Source: Kallipyga gabonensis
Lineage (GTDB): Bacteria; Bacillota; Clostridia; Tissierellales; Peptoniphilaceae
Direction: 5' to 3'
DNA: 64,000 bases
Assembly (NCBI RefSeq): GCF_001286805.1
Contig: NZ_CXYV01000002.1
Location: 620,001-684,000, forward strand
In this document: piece after piece, positions 34,170-42,499 of the stretch
How the letters are laid out: each line of letters opens with the position of its first letter
How positions within the stretch are numbered: position 1 is the stretch's first letter
The notes under the pieces: model-generated
What the model saw: the letters and a program-made list of their open reading frames with translations, nothing else
What the model was told of the DNA's origin: nothing
The model's database searches: none
Position numbers and translations under genes: made by a program

Positions 34170-35081
34170 ATGTTAGATGTATGTTTGCTGGGAACCGGTG
34201 GGATGATGCCTTTGCCGGGCCGTCACCTGACTTCCCTCCTCCTCCGCTACCAGGGTCATTCCATCCTGGTTGACTGCGGGGAAGGAACCCAGGTCGCCAT
34301 CCGAAAATACGCCTGGTCCATGCATTCCATTGATTGTATTTGTTTCACCCATGTTCACGGGGACCACGTGGCGGGCATCTCCGGCCTTCTTTCCTCCATG
34401 GGGACGGAAGGGCGGACCGAGCCGGTCCATATCATTGGTCCTGGTCAGATTGAGCCCGTTATTTCCCATCTTTGCGTCGTTGTGGCCGTACCCTTTGACG
34501 TTATTTTCCACCGGGTTGACAAGGAGACCTTTGATTTTTCCGGGGTTACCATCACCCCCTTTTCGGTCAACCACAACATCACCTGCTATGGCTACCGCTT
34601 CGACATCGACCGTCTGCCCGCTTTCCTGCCCGACCGGGCCAAGGCTCTGGATATTCCTGTTCAATACTGGTCCAAGCTCCAAAATGGGGAGAAGGTCCGG
34701 GTTGGCCTGAAAAAATTCACTCCCGACCAGGTCCGGGGACCCTCCCGTCGGGGGATCTCCCTGGTCTATTCCACCGATACCCGGCCCTGTCGGAGCTTGG
34801 AGGATGCGGCCTATGATGTCGATCTTCTGGTCACCGAGGGGATCTATGGTGATCCCGACAAGCTCCAATCGGCTAAGGAGAAGAAGCATATGACCGCCCA
34901 GGAGGCCGCCCTCCTGGCCAAAAATGCCGGTGCCCGGGAAACCTGGTTGACCCACTACTCTCCTTCTTTCCGGAACCAGAGGGACTATGCCCCGGCCATC
35001 GCCGCCATTAACCCCACCGTCCGCTTTGCCAGGGACGGCGACCGGAAAACTATCCTATTTGACGACCAGGAAGAGGCCTGA
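34170..35081 (+). CDS. rnz: Ribonuclease Z
   Basis: Removes 3' trailers from tRNA precursors. The 303-residue metallo-beta-lactamase fold has the zinc motif HVHGDH (61-66). Further His/Asp residues follow in ITPFSVNHNITCYGYRF, VYSTDTRP and WLTHYSPSF, in the order typical of long-standing RNase Z. The flexible arm region is around 150-190. The ATG at 34170 has GGAG six bases before it; the frame is open much further upstream inside the regulator gene but without a start site. It is the last gene of the run that begins at 29240. Confidence 0.94.
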   Translation: MLDVCLLGTGGMMPLPGRHLTSLLLRYQGHSILVDCGEGTQVAIRKYAWSMHSIDCICFTHVHGDHVAGISGLLSSMGTEGRTEPVHIIGPGQIEPVISHLCVVVAVPFDVIFHRVDKETFDFSGVTITPFSVNHNITCYGYRFDIDRLPAFLPDRAKALDIPVQYWSKLQNGEKVRVGLKKFTPDQVRGPSRRGISLVYSTDTRPCRSLEDAAYDVDLLVTEGIYGDPDKLQSAKEKKHMTAQEAALLAKNAGARETWLTHYSPSFRNQRDYAPAIAAINPTVRFARDGDRKTILFDDQEEA

Positions 35082-35111
35082 AGTTCGGACAGGTCAGAAT
35101 TTAGACAAAAA

Positions 35112-35146
35112 AAAACCCGGATCGGGCTAGGCCCGGTCCGGGTTTT
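35112..35146. terminator. Intrinsic terminator, both strands
   Basis: AAAACCCGGATCGGGC and GCCCGGTCCGGGTTTT pair across a 3-nt loop, with A runs and T runs outside. It serves rnz and the convergent small lipoprotein gene. Confidence 0.9.
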
Positions 35147-35165
35147 ATTAGTCTTCGCTAATTCC

Positions 35166-35357
35166 TTAGTTGGAAGCAGCTTCAGAAGACTCAGCAGGAG
35201 CTTCAGAAGATTCAGCGGGAGCTTCAGAAGACTCAGCAGGAGCAGAAGATTCTGTAGGAGCTGTAGATTCAGCAGGAGTCTTGTCCTTGTTACCACAACC
35301 AACGAGGGCAAGAGCTAAAGCCAGGAACAGAGCACCTTTGGTCAAAACTTTTTTCAT
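35166..35357 (-). CDS. Small repeat-containing lipoprotein
   Basis: Sixty-three residues: signal peptide KKVLTKGALFLALALALVGC with lipobox LVGC, then only a Thr/Ser/Ala/Glu/Pro tail built from about three 7-residue EAPAESS repeats (21-bp DNA units). A strong AGGAGG site and a promoter precede it, and a terminator follows, so it looks expressed. Such tails are acidic, flexible spacers. No folded domain is left; it may be a surface decoration or the truncated end of a longer gene. Function unknown. Confidence 0.75.
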   Translation of the reverse strand: MKKVLTKGALFLALALALVGCGNKDKTPAESTAPTESSAPAESSEAPAESSEAPAESSEAASN

Positions 35358-35425
35358 TTCAATCCTCCTAAATTTCCCTCCGTCAGGGAGGGCTTTCTCA
35401 CCTCAATATAGAGGCATCTAGTACA

Positions 35426-35454
35426 TACATAGAGTACCACGATCAGATTTTGAA
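35426..35454 (-). promoter_or_regulatory. Promoter of the small lipoprotein gene
   Basis: On the minus strand TTCAAA (35454-35449), a 17-bp spacer and TATGTA (35431-35426). Within the leader, CCCTCC and GGAGGG near 35378-35391 could form a short hairpin. The rest of the gap up to 35751 shows no gene; the minus frame 35737-35525 has no family features. Confidence 0.5.
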
Positions 35455-35751
35455 AAGTGTAGAGATTGTGAATACCGGCTAGCCGGATTCTATCTCCTTC
35501 CCTTCCAAAACTGATACCTGTTAGTTATACCACGTTAAAAGCAGGTAAGACAAGTGTAAAAACGAAATTTTGCAAAAGATTTTTTGGGAAATTTTCGGGA
35601 TAAAAGAGGGGAAAGTTGGGCAATCTCCGGGACATCTTTTGCCTAGACTGGTGGTGGAGGGGGAAAGGACAGGTCTTCCCCTCCGGCAAAGCCTTTCTCC
35701 TTTTCGGAGAGGCGGTCGTATGGAAAGCCCGTCGCAACGAAAGGTGGTCGT

Positions 35752-36231
35752 ATGGAAATTTATCGGATTCCTTTTTACTTATTCCTTCCCTTTGTCCTCT
35801 GGGCCGGCCTTGTCGATGAGCGGGATCGACGGATTCCCAATAGAATTATTTTGGCGGGCCTTTCCCTCTTCGGCCTGTCTTCCCTGGTATTTGCACTAAC
35901 ATCAGGCATGGGACCACCATTCTTAAGTCCGAAAGAATACGCGAGCTTATGGCTTGAGCACTTGGCCTGGGGAGTGGGAGCTTTTCTTTTTCTTTTGATC
36001 TTTGTCCTCCTTTTTAAGGGAGGTATGGGTATGGGGGATGTCAAGTTGATCGCCACCCTCTTCCTCTTCCTGGCTTCTGCAGGCCTGACCGTCCTGGCCA
36101 TGGCCCTGGGGCTGACCATGGTCCGCTTCCTTTGGCTTCGCCTGTGGAAGAAGTCCGAATCTCGCCTTCCCTTTGCCGGCTCTCTATTTCTGGCCTGCCT
36201 GGTTTTTCTAATACTTGTCCATTGCTTGTGA
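35752..36231 (+). CDS. Prepilin peptidase-like A24 protease
   Basis: A 159-residue membrane protein with about five helices and the two catalytic Asp of A24 aspartic peptidases. Asp 22 lies in GLVDERDRRIPN and Asp 96 in GMGMGDVKL. It lacks the N-terminal methyltransferase domain of classical PilD, like the short CpaA/TadV type. Such enzymes cut leader peptides of type IV pilin-like proteins. No pilin or pilus gene lies in the window. AAAGGTGG precedes the ATG. Confidence 0.85.
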   Translation: MEIYRIPFYLFLPFVLWAGLVDERDRRIPNRIILAGLSLFGLSSLVFALTSGMGPPFLSPKEYASLWLEHLAWGVGAFLFLLIFVLLFKGGMGMGDVKLIATLFLFLASAGLTVLAMALGLTMVRFLWLRLWKKSESRLPFAGSLFLACLVFLILVHCL

Positions 36232-36245
36232 AGTCAAGTAGTAGG

Positions 36246-36300
36246 GGTGGGCATATTCAGCGGTAAAGAGCATAGCCAGGTGGGTGCAGTCATCCGGGTG
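36246..36300 (-). pseudogene. Short fragment resembling a D,D-carboxypeptidase gene
   Basis: About 55 bp match the region of the gene at 36996 that codes for its SLAK active site. On the plus strand GCATATTCA, GGT, AAGAGC and GCCAGG are shared in order, and translation gives HLAMLFTAEYA against SLAKLFTIEYA. The catalytic Ser and Lys are lost. It looks like a relic of a paralogue or of a duplication. Confidence 0.45.
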
Positions 36301-36340
36301 CATGGGCAGTCATGTTCCCAATCAATTGCACTTAAACTGA

Positions 36341-36676
36341 TTAACCACGAGATAGCTTACTATTGACATAAGGTATCGACAAAACCAGGAGGATGGCTGG
36401 AACAAGAAGAAACCATGCTCTCGCATCCTCTGTTAATTCAGAATATATACCAGATAATCGCAATATTAAGAAGAAAACAGCAGTCAGAATGGAAATAAAA
36501 ATCAGACTTTTAGCACATAATCTTTGAGCTAAATCCCAATTTTTCTGTGATGAAGTAGATTTTTTTGTTCTAAAACCAATCAGGCTGTTGATATTCTTTG
36601 GCGGTTTGACATAAAGTACTACTCCAAAAATAAGTAATAGTATAGGAATAAAAATATATCCAATATACACTTCCAT
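36341..36676 (-). CDS. SdpI/YhfL-family membrane protein
   Basis: A 111-residue protein with three likely membrane helices (about 3-23, 53-73, 88-106) and the family motif SLIGFRTKKSTSSQKNWDLAQRLCAK (its core is GFRTKKS followed by W-x2-A). SdpI of Bacillus gives immunity to the SdpC toxin, but most relatives have no known role. The gene and its flanks are clearly more AT-rich than neighbours, suggesting transfer. AAAGGA precedes the ATG. Confidence 0.8.
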   Translation of the reverse strand: MEVYIGYIFIPILLLIFGVVLYVKPPKNINSLIGFRTKKSTSSQKNWDLAQRLCAKSLIFISILTAVFFLILRLSGIYSELTEDARAWFLLVPAILLVLSIPYVNSKLSRG

Positions 36677-36835
36677 ATTAAATCCTTTCTAATAACATGC
36701 CTACAATTAGTTACTATAGTGTTGGTTTGGTTACTCACATTATAGCCAAGATATAATTTTGGCTCTTTCTTTGTATATTCTCTTACACTATTATATGGAC
36801 ATTGCTCTGCGAAGTCCTCTCAATCGGCAAAATGT

Positions 36836-36925
36836 CCATTTAAGGGGGAATCATTTGTCCCCCTCATTTGCCAAAAGGGCCATTTAAGGGAGAATTATCT
36901 GTCCCCCTCATTCGGCGGAATCAGG
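36836..36925. repeat. 44-bp intergenic repeat, two copies
   Basis: CCATTTAAGGG starts at 36836 and 36880. Each copy continues to GTCCCCCTCATT and a G-rich arm. It shares the CCCCCTCATTTGGC core with the arrays near 24.5 and 38.1 kb. Between 36677 and 36835 an AT-rich stretch carries TATAGTGTTGGTTTGG (near 36716), as in the hairpin at 89-127. Confidence 0.8.
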
Positions 36926-36995
36926 GAAAAGGGGAGTCGCCAGGAGCCCCCGCCGCTCTGCCATGAGCCTCGTGGCAGGCCTCCATGGCCCTACA

Positions 36996-37958
36996 CTACT
37001 TATTCAGATAAAAGCTTTTGTCGATGGTATTGAGGAGGTAGGAGAGGTCGTCGTAGCGGGAGGAGTCGGATGAGGAACCCAGACTGATGATGAGGAACTC
37101 CTTCTTTTCTGTCTTATAGAGGACAATGAGGTTGTAGTCTTTGCCCAGAGAGCCGGTTTTGATCCCCTTGACTCTTTCGTTGTAGTAGGCACTTTCTTTG
37201 GGGTTGAGGAATTTGTTGGTGTTCTTCCAGGATTTGGATGACCCGTCGGGGAGCTTGACCTCATAGTTTGCTTGTGCAACGATGTTTCGAAACCAGTTCT
37301 CTTCCAGGAGGAGGTCACAAACTCCCCTGAGGTCCTGAGCTGTGGTGGTTCCTTCAAAGTCATAGCCGCTGGGGTCGAGGAGGAGGGTGTCCGTCCACCC
37401 CTTCTTTTGAAGATGCTTGTTGAGGTCGTCCATGAAGAGGCGGATCCGGTCATCGGCATTTCGGGCATCCGGATGGTTGAGGCCGCCGATGTAGTCGGCC
37501 AGGACATAGGCGGCATCGTTCCCTGATGGGACCAGCATGGCGGCAAAGAGATCCTCCAAGGTGTAGACCTCTCCCGGTTGAAGCTGAGCCAGGGAAGACC
37601 CCTTCTTAACATGAGCCAGGGGGTCTTTTTTCACTTTAATTTTTGTCTCGAGGTCAGCAAAGTTTCGAGCATATTCAATGGTGAAGAGCTTGGCCAGGCT
37701 GGCCGGACACTGCTTTTCATCCTCTGACTTGGAGGCATAAACTTGACCGCTTGACCGGTCGACCAGAACCATAGACTTGGCGTTATAAGAATCCTGACCA
37801 TCGAAGTCCCTCCAATAAAGCCGGGCACGGACTTCATTCTTTAGTCCCCTGAAGCTTCCGGGTTGGATAGCATAGAAAACCAGCCCGACGGCAAAAAGAA
37901 AAACAAGGACCAGGGGAAGGAAGCGGGCCCTCCTCCTCGACTTTTTTCGATCTCTCAT
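36996..37958 (-). CDS. D-alanyl-D-alanine carboxypeptidase (S11 family)
   Basis: Trims the terminal D-Ala of peptidoglycan pentapeptides outside the membrane. The 320-residue protein has one N-terminal membrane helix (about 13-31) and the three penicillin-binding motifs: S-L-A-K (ASLAKLF, near 87), S-G-N (VPSGNDAA, near 144) and K-T-G (GIKTGSLG, near 266). The C-terminal beta domain and amphipathic anchor of PBP5 are absent, so the N-terminal helix is probably the anchor. AAAGGAA precedes the ATG. Its neighbours are repeats on both sides; it is monocistronic. Confidence 0.93.
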   Translation of the reverse strand: MRDRKKSRRRARFLPLVLVFLFAVGLVFYAIQPGSFRGLKNEVRARLYWRDFDGQDSYNAKSMVLVDRSSGQVYASKSEDEKQCPASLAKLFTIEYARNFADLETKIKVKKDPLAHVKKGSSLAQLQPGEVYTLEDLFAAMLVPSGNDAAYVLADYIGGLNHPDARNADDRIRLFMDDLNKHLQKKGWTDTLLLDPSGYDFEGTTTAQDLRGVCDLLLEENWFRNIVAQANYEVKLPDGSSKSWKNTNKFLNPKESAYYNERVKGIKTGSLGKDYNLIVLYKTEKKEFLIISLGSSSDSSRYDDLSYLLNTIDKSFYLNK

Positions 37959-38077
37959 CTTTTTTTCCTTTCATTCCCATCTTTCTTCTTTCTTCTTTTA
38001 TCTTAGATGAAGTGCTCTTGCTAATTCGTAATAAAATATGAAGATTGAGGGGTTTTCGTCCTTTGGAGCCAAGCGGA

Positions 38078-38158
38078 GCCCCCTCATTTGGCGAATCAGG
38101 GGAAAGGGGGCCATGGTGAGCCTCCTCATTTTGCGGAATTGAGGGAAAAGGGGGCCGC
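38078..38158. repeat. 42-bp intergenic hairpin repeat, two copies
   Basis: GCCCCCTCATTTGGCG at 38078 and GCCTCCTCATTTTGCG at 38120, each ending in a GGGGAAAGGGGGCC-type arm. The consensus is close to the 24.5-kb array. It lies between divergent genes. Confidence 0.85.
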
Positions 38159-38225
38159 CAAGAATCCATGGCACCCCGTCATGAGCCCCCCTTCTAAAAT
38201 TTCACTCACTTTTTACAAAACCCCC

Positions 38226-38254
38226 TTGTTGCGATCTCATAAGTTTGTTATCAT
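38226..38254 (+). promoter_or_regulatory. Promoter of the ABC exporter operon
   Basis: TTGTTG (38226-38231), 17-bp spacer, TATCAT (38249-38254), about 70 bp before the ABC ATPase start. Confidence 0.55.
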
Positions 38255-38323
38255 AAACTGTATTGAAGGAATAACACAGTAGACATATTTCAGACTGGCG
38301 AAAGGCCTGTTTAAGGAGGACCT

Positions 38324-39067
38324 ATGATTGAACTGAACGGATTGTGCAAGCAATTTGGCAAGAAGCGGGCAGTGGACAATGTTTCCCTGACCTTGAGAGA
38401 GGGGACCATCACCGGCTTTATCGGTCCAAATGGTGCCGGAAAGACGACCACCCTCAAGATGCTGACGGGAATCCTTAAACCGGACCAGGGTCGGATTGTT
38501 CTTAACGGAATCGATTTGGCGGAGGATCCGGTAGCGGCCAAGGAGGAGTTCGGTTATGTTTCGGATAATCCTGACCTCTTCACCAGTCTCAAAGGTGTGG
38601 AATACATCAAGTTTATCTGCGATGTCTATGGGGTGGAGGAATCGGTGCGAAAGGACCGGATGAACCGGCTTTTAGAGGACTTTGAAATGGCCGAAGCGGT
38701 CAGCCAGAAGATTGCCTCCTATTCCCATGGTATGCGGCAGAAGATTCATATTATCGCTACACTTATGCATGATCCCAGTCTTTGGATTATGGACGAACCC
38801 ATGACCGGTCTGGATCCTCAATCCTCTTACCTGCTTAAGAAAAAGATGAAAGACCATGCCAACAAGGGGAACATGGTTCTCTTTTCCACCCACGTTTTGG
38901 AGGTGGCGGAGAAGCTCTGCGACCAGATCGCTATCATCAACAAGGGGAAGATCACCTATACGGGTACTTTGGAAGCTCTTAAGGAAGAGTATCCGGATAA
39001 GAGTCTGGAAGAGATCTTCCTGATTGTCACGGGCTCCCGCTTCCTGAATGAGGAAGAGGAGGCCTAG
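38324..39067 (+). CDS. ABC transporter ATP-binding protein
   Basis: A 247-residue ATPase that would power the permease encoded next. Walker A is GPNGAGKTT (about 34-42). The signature is the variant YSHGMRQK (near 131), Walker B LWIMDEPMTGLDP (near 153), and the switch His is in LFSTHVLEV. The short acidic C-terminus and MIELNGLCKQFGKKRAVD opening fit ABC-2 export ATPases. AAGGAGG precedes the ATG. The permease gene starts 1 bp after its stop. Substrate unknown. Confidence 0.92.
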   Translation: MIELNGLCKQFGKKRAVDNVSLTLREGTITGFIGPNGAGKTTTLKMLTGILKPDQGRIVLNGIDLAEDPVAAKEEFGYVSDNPDLFTSLKGVEYIKFICDVYGVEESVRKDRMNRLLEDFEMAEAVSQKIASYSHGMRQKIHIIATLMHDPSLWIMDEPMTGLDPQSSYLLKKKMKDHANKGNMVLFSTHVLEVAEKLCDQIAIINKGKITYTGTLEALKEEYPDKSLEEIFLIVTGSRFLNEEEEA

Positions 39068-39068
39068 G

Positions 39069-40772
39069 ATGAAGCGGTTTTTGTCGCTGGTAAAAATTTC
39101 CACCAAGTCCGGTTTTGAGGCCCTTTCGCCTTCAAAGAAGGAGAAGTCCACCCTGGCTAAGCTGGGAATGGTTCTTCTCTTCATCTTCCTCTTTGCTTAC
39201 ATGGGAATGACCTTTGGAGTAATGGCGAATAAGATGGCCAAGTCCGCCATGGCCATGGGGGAGATGGACCGCTTGGTGGGGATGTTCTCCATGATCGTGA
39301 CGGTGGTGTCCATTTGGCTGGGCCTGGTTGCCCTGCCATCCCTTCTTTTCTTTTCTCAGGACACCCCGGTTTTCATGACTATGCCCTTTGCTTCCTGGGA
39401 GATTGCCTTAGCCAAGTTTGCCTCGGCTTATGTCTACCTCCTCAGCTCGATCGTCTTTTTCGGCCTCCCCATGGCCGGAGGCATCCTCATCGTGGACTTC
39501 AGCCTCCGGGGGCTCCTGGGCTGGCTGGTTACCATCCTCCTCAGCCCCATCTGGCCGGCAGTCCTGATCAGCCTGATCTACATGGTCCTCCTTCAAGTGG
39601 CTCCTGTCCTACGCAATAAGGACCGGATGGGGATGATCACCGGAGTCCTCTCTCTGGTTCTGGCCGTGGTCTTCTATGTCCTCTTCATGCAGGCCGGCGA
39701 AACGATGGGGCTGACCGAGGGCGACATGACCACCCTCCCGATCAGTCCCGGGGTCATCCGGACCATGTCCCTTGTTTTCCCCGCCATCAAGGCCGGTCAG
39801 CTCATGGTGGCAGGGTCGGGAGCCCTGACCTTCCTGGGAGGTTTAGCCCTGGGCCTGGCGACCTCCATTCTCGCCATCCTCATCCTGGTCATCTTTGCCC
39901 GGCCCTTCTACTTCCGGATTCTTACTTCGGTTGCCGGGGGCGGATCCAATGGAAAGACCATGGCCAAAGGAGAGATCGACAAGGCTGTGGGCCAGTCCAC
40001 CGGAGCCTTCTGGGCCATAGTTCAGTTTGAGTGGCGTCAGCTCACCAGGACCTCGGCTTATCTCCTCAACGTAGTCATCTCCTCCATCTTCGTTCCCTTT
40101 TGGATGGTTTTCGTCATCGGCTTATCCGCCTATATGGCCCGGGATGAAATCTTTGAGTCGGGGATTTCTCTCGAACAGATCCATCATTTCATCGAAGAGG
40201 CCATGGAATTCATGGGCGGCCCCCTGGTCCTGGGCGTCATTGTCGGTGCCTTCATCGGCATTATGGCTCTTTATGGAGGGGCACCGTCTACGGCGGTTAC
40301 CCGGGATGCCAAGAATATCGAATCCTTCAAGGCCCTCCCGATTAAAGCTTCCCGCCTCTTCCTTGCCCAATTCTTTACCTCCTACATGGTCAGCATGATC
40401 CCCGGCCTCCTTCTTTTAATCCTGGTCATGGTTTTGGTAGGGGTCAATCCGGCCTTCTACCTGAGCTTGGTAGGGTCTTTCTTCCTGGTTTCCCTTGCCC
40501 TTTCCATGATGGAATTTACCTTCGATGTCATTGCCCCCAAGCTGGACTGGGAGGATGAGACCAAGGCGGTCAAGTCCAGCTTCCGGTCCACCATCTTCGT
40601 CCTTCTGACCATGGGGATTCCTTTTGCCCTGGGTTTCCTGGTTTGGAAGACCGGTATCCCGCTGGATGTGACCTCCCTTCTCATTGTGGGCATTTCCGCC
40701 GTCATCCTTGTTGTCGCATCCCTTCTTACCTTTGGTAAGGCAGAGGCTCACCTGGCCAAGATGAACCGCTAG
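39069..40772 (+). CDS. ABC-2 type exporter permease
   Basis: A 567-residue membrane protein with about twelve hydrophobic segments in two halves, separated by a soluble stretch around 280-320. It resembles the large single-chain ABC-2 permeases of Firmicutes paired with one ATPase. The ATG at 39069 follows GGAGG and begins MKRFLSLVKISTKSGFEAL; the frame is open from 39048 inside the ATPase gene but without a site. Substrate unknown; drug, peptide or lipid export is possible. Confidence 0.85.
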   Translation: MKRFLSLVKISTKSGFEALSPSKKEKSTLAKLGMVLLFIFLFAYMGMTFGVMANKMAKSAMAMGEMDRLVGMFSMIVTVVSIWLGLVALPSLLFFSQDTPVFMTMPFASWEIALAKFASAYVYLLSSIVFFGLPMAGGILIVDFSLRGLLGWLVTILLSPIWPAVLISLIYMVLLQVAPVLRNKDRMGMITGVLSLVLAVVFYVLFMQAGETMGLTEGDMTTLPISPGVIRTMSLVFPAIKAGQLMVAGSGALTFLGGLALGLATSILAILILVIFARPFYFRILTSVAGGGSNGKTMAKGEIDKAVGQSTGAFWAIVQFEWRQLTRTSAYLLNVVISSIFVPFWMVFVIGLSAYMARDEIFESGISLEQIHHFIEEAMEFMGGPLVLGVIVGAFIGIMALYGGAPSTAVTRDAKNIESFKALPIKASRLFLAQFFTSYMVSMIPGLLLLILVMVLVGVNPAFYLSLVGSFFLVSLALSMMEFTFDVIAPKLDWEDETKAVKSSFRSTIFVLLTMGIPFALGFLVWKTGIPLDVTSLLIVGISAVILVVASLLTFGKAEAHLAKMNR

Positions 40773-40785
40773 TCTTCATACGCAT

Positions 40786-40841
40786 AAAAATGCCCCACCT
40801 CCGATCCCGGCCAATCCGGGTTCAGAGATGGGGCATTTTTT
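40786..40841. terminator. Intrinsic terminator, both strands
   Basis: AAAAATGCCCCACCTC and GAGATGGGGCATTTTTT pair, with an inner CCCGG/CCGGG stem. It lies between the convergent exporter permease and gpmI genes. Confidence 0.9.
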
Positions 40842-40862
40842 CCTTTCAGATGGAGGCCAATC

Positions 40863-42464
40863 CTATTTTTTCAGGAGGGAGTCTTCCCAAAGTTCAGGTT
40901 GGTCGAAGCCCATGAGGTCGACGACCGTTCCAGCTACATTGGCGATCCCGGCCTTTCCGTCCTGGGTCCGGTCCAGGTCCGCTTTTCCCTCAGGGTCCAC
41001 CAGGATGAAGGGGACGGGGTTGAGGGAGTGAGAAGTTTTGGGGATGGTCTCTCCGGTCTTCTTATCCTTCTGGATCATGTCATCCGAGTTGCCATGGTCC
41101 GCCGTAATCAGAAGGGTATAGCCCAGCTTTTCAGCCACGGGGAGAATTCGACTTAAGGCCAGGTCAACGGCTTCGACGGCAATCCGGACGGAATCAAAGA
41201 CGCCGGTATGACCGACCATATCGCCGTTGGCAAAGTTGACCCGGAGGAAGCCGTACTCTTCTTTTTTCATAGCCTCGATGAGGGCATCCGCCACCTCGGC
41301 TGACTTCATCCAGGGGCGTTGGTCAAAGGAGACCTTGTCGGAGGGGATCTCCAGCCAGTCCTCCAATTCCTCGGAATACTTTTCGGACCGGTTTCCGTTC
41401 CAGAAGTAGGTCACATGGCCAAACTTCTGGGTCTCGGAGCAGGCAAATTCCTTGATCCCCTTATCGACCAGAAATTCAGTCAGGGTGTTCTTGATCTGGG
41501 GAGGTTCTACCAGGTAGTTAGCAGGGATGTGGAGGTCTCCGTCGTATTCCAGCATGCCCGCATAGTAGCAGGCGGGACGGCGGCCCCGGTCAAAGAAGGG
41601 GAAGTCCTCGTCTTCAAAGGCCATGGAGATCTCAATGGACCGGTCGCCTCGAAAGTTGAAGAAGTAGACCGTATCGCTATCCCGGACGGGACCGATGGGC
41701 TGACCATCTTTTTCAACAACGAAGGAGGGGAGGTCCTGGTCGATCTTTTCCGTCTCCTGGCGGAGGGTCTTGTAGGCCTCAGTAGCGGAGGAGAATTTGT
41801 GGGGGGACTGGCCGTGGACGTGGGCCTGCCAGCCCCGTTCGACAATGGACCAGTCAGCCTGGTAGCGGTCCATGGTGACTACCATCCGGCCCCCGCCGGA
41901 AGCAATCTCGGCTTGGAAGTTCTCATCTCGAAGGCCATTCAGGAAGGCTTCCAGGTCATCCAGGTAGGAGAGGCCGGAGGTGGGGGGGACGTCACGGCCG
42001 TCCAGGAGGGCGTGGATAAAGACTTTCCTGACCCCCTCAATTTTAGCCTCTTGAATCAGGGCCTTGAGGTGGTTGATGTGGGAGTGGACATTGCCGTCGG
42101 AGAGGAGGCCGATGAAGTGGACAGCCCCTCCCTGGTTTAGGGCGTGGGCCATCCCATTTTCCCAGGCAGCGGATTCAAAGATCCGACCCGAGGCAATGGA
42201 CTGGTTGACCAGCTTAGCCCCCTGGGCATAGATCTGACCGCAGCCCAGGGCGTTATGCCCCACTTCGGAGTTGCCCATATCGGATTCATCCGGCAGGCCT
42301 ACGGCAGGACCATGGGCCTTGAGCTTGATCCAGGGACGGTCTTTCATCAATTGATCCAGGACGGGAGTGTGGGCCGCAATAACGGCGGATCCCTCTTCCT
42401 TTCCTTCAGGGCAAATGCCCACACCATCCATAACGATGAGGGCGACTTTTTTTTGAAGAGTCAT
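40863..42464 (-). CDS. gpmI: 2,3-bisphosphoglycerate-independent phosphoglycerate mutase
   Basis: Interconverts 3- and 2-phosphoglycerate in glycolysis through a phosphoserine intermediate. The 533-residue alkaline-phosphatase-fold enzyme opens KVALIVMDGVGI and has the nucleophile Ser in DMGNSEVGHNALGCG. The cofactor-independent family marks FIHALLDGRDVPP and LITADHGNSDDM carry the manganese ligands. It follows the flavodiiron gene by 35 bp on the same strand, and AAAGAGG precedes the ATG. Confidence 0.97.
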   Translation of the reverse strand: MTLQKKVALIVMDGVGICPEGKEEGSAVIAAHTPVLDQLMKDRPWIKLKAHGPAVGLPDESDMGNSEVGHNALGCGQIYAQGAKLVNQSIASGRIFESAAWENGMAHALNQGGAVHFIGLLSDGNVHSHINHLKALIQEAKIEGVRKVFIHALLDGRDVPPTSGLSYLDDLEAFLNGLRDENFQAEIASGGGRMVVTMDRYQADWSIVERGWQAHVHGQSPHKFSSATEAYKTLRQETEKIDQDLPSFVVEKDGQPIGPVRDSDTVYFFNFRGDRSIEISMAFEDEDFPFFDRGRRPACYYAGMLEYDGDLHIPANYLVEPPQIKNTLTEFLVDKGIKEFACSETQKFGHVTYFWNGNRSEKYSEELEDWLEIPSDKVSFDQRPWMKSAEVADALIEAMKKEEYGFLRVNFANGDMVGHTGVFDSVRIAVEAVDLALSRILPVAEKLGYTLLITADHGNSDDMIQKDKKTGETIPKTSHSLNPVPFILVDPEGKADLDRTQDGKAGIANVAGTVVDLMGFDQPELWEDSLLKK

Positions 42465-42499
42465 AGAGCCTCTTTTCTAGTGTTCTTATTTGTGCCGTC

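Noticed and set aside
35525-35737. Seventy-codon minus-strand ORF
   Set aside because: No ribosome-binding site, low complexity and no family resemblance.
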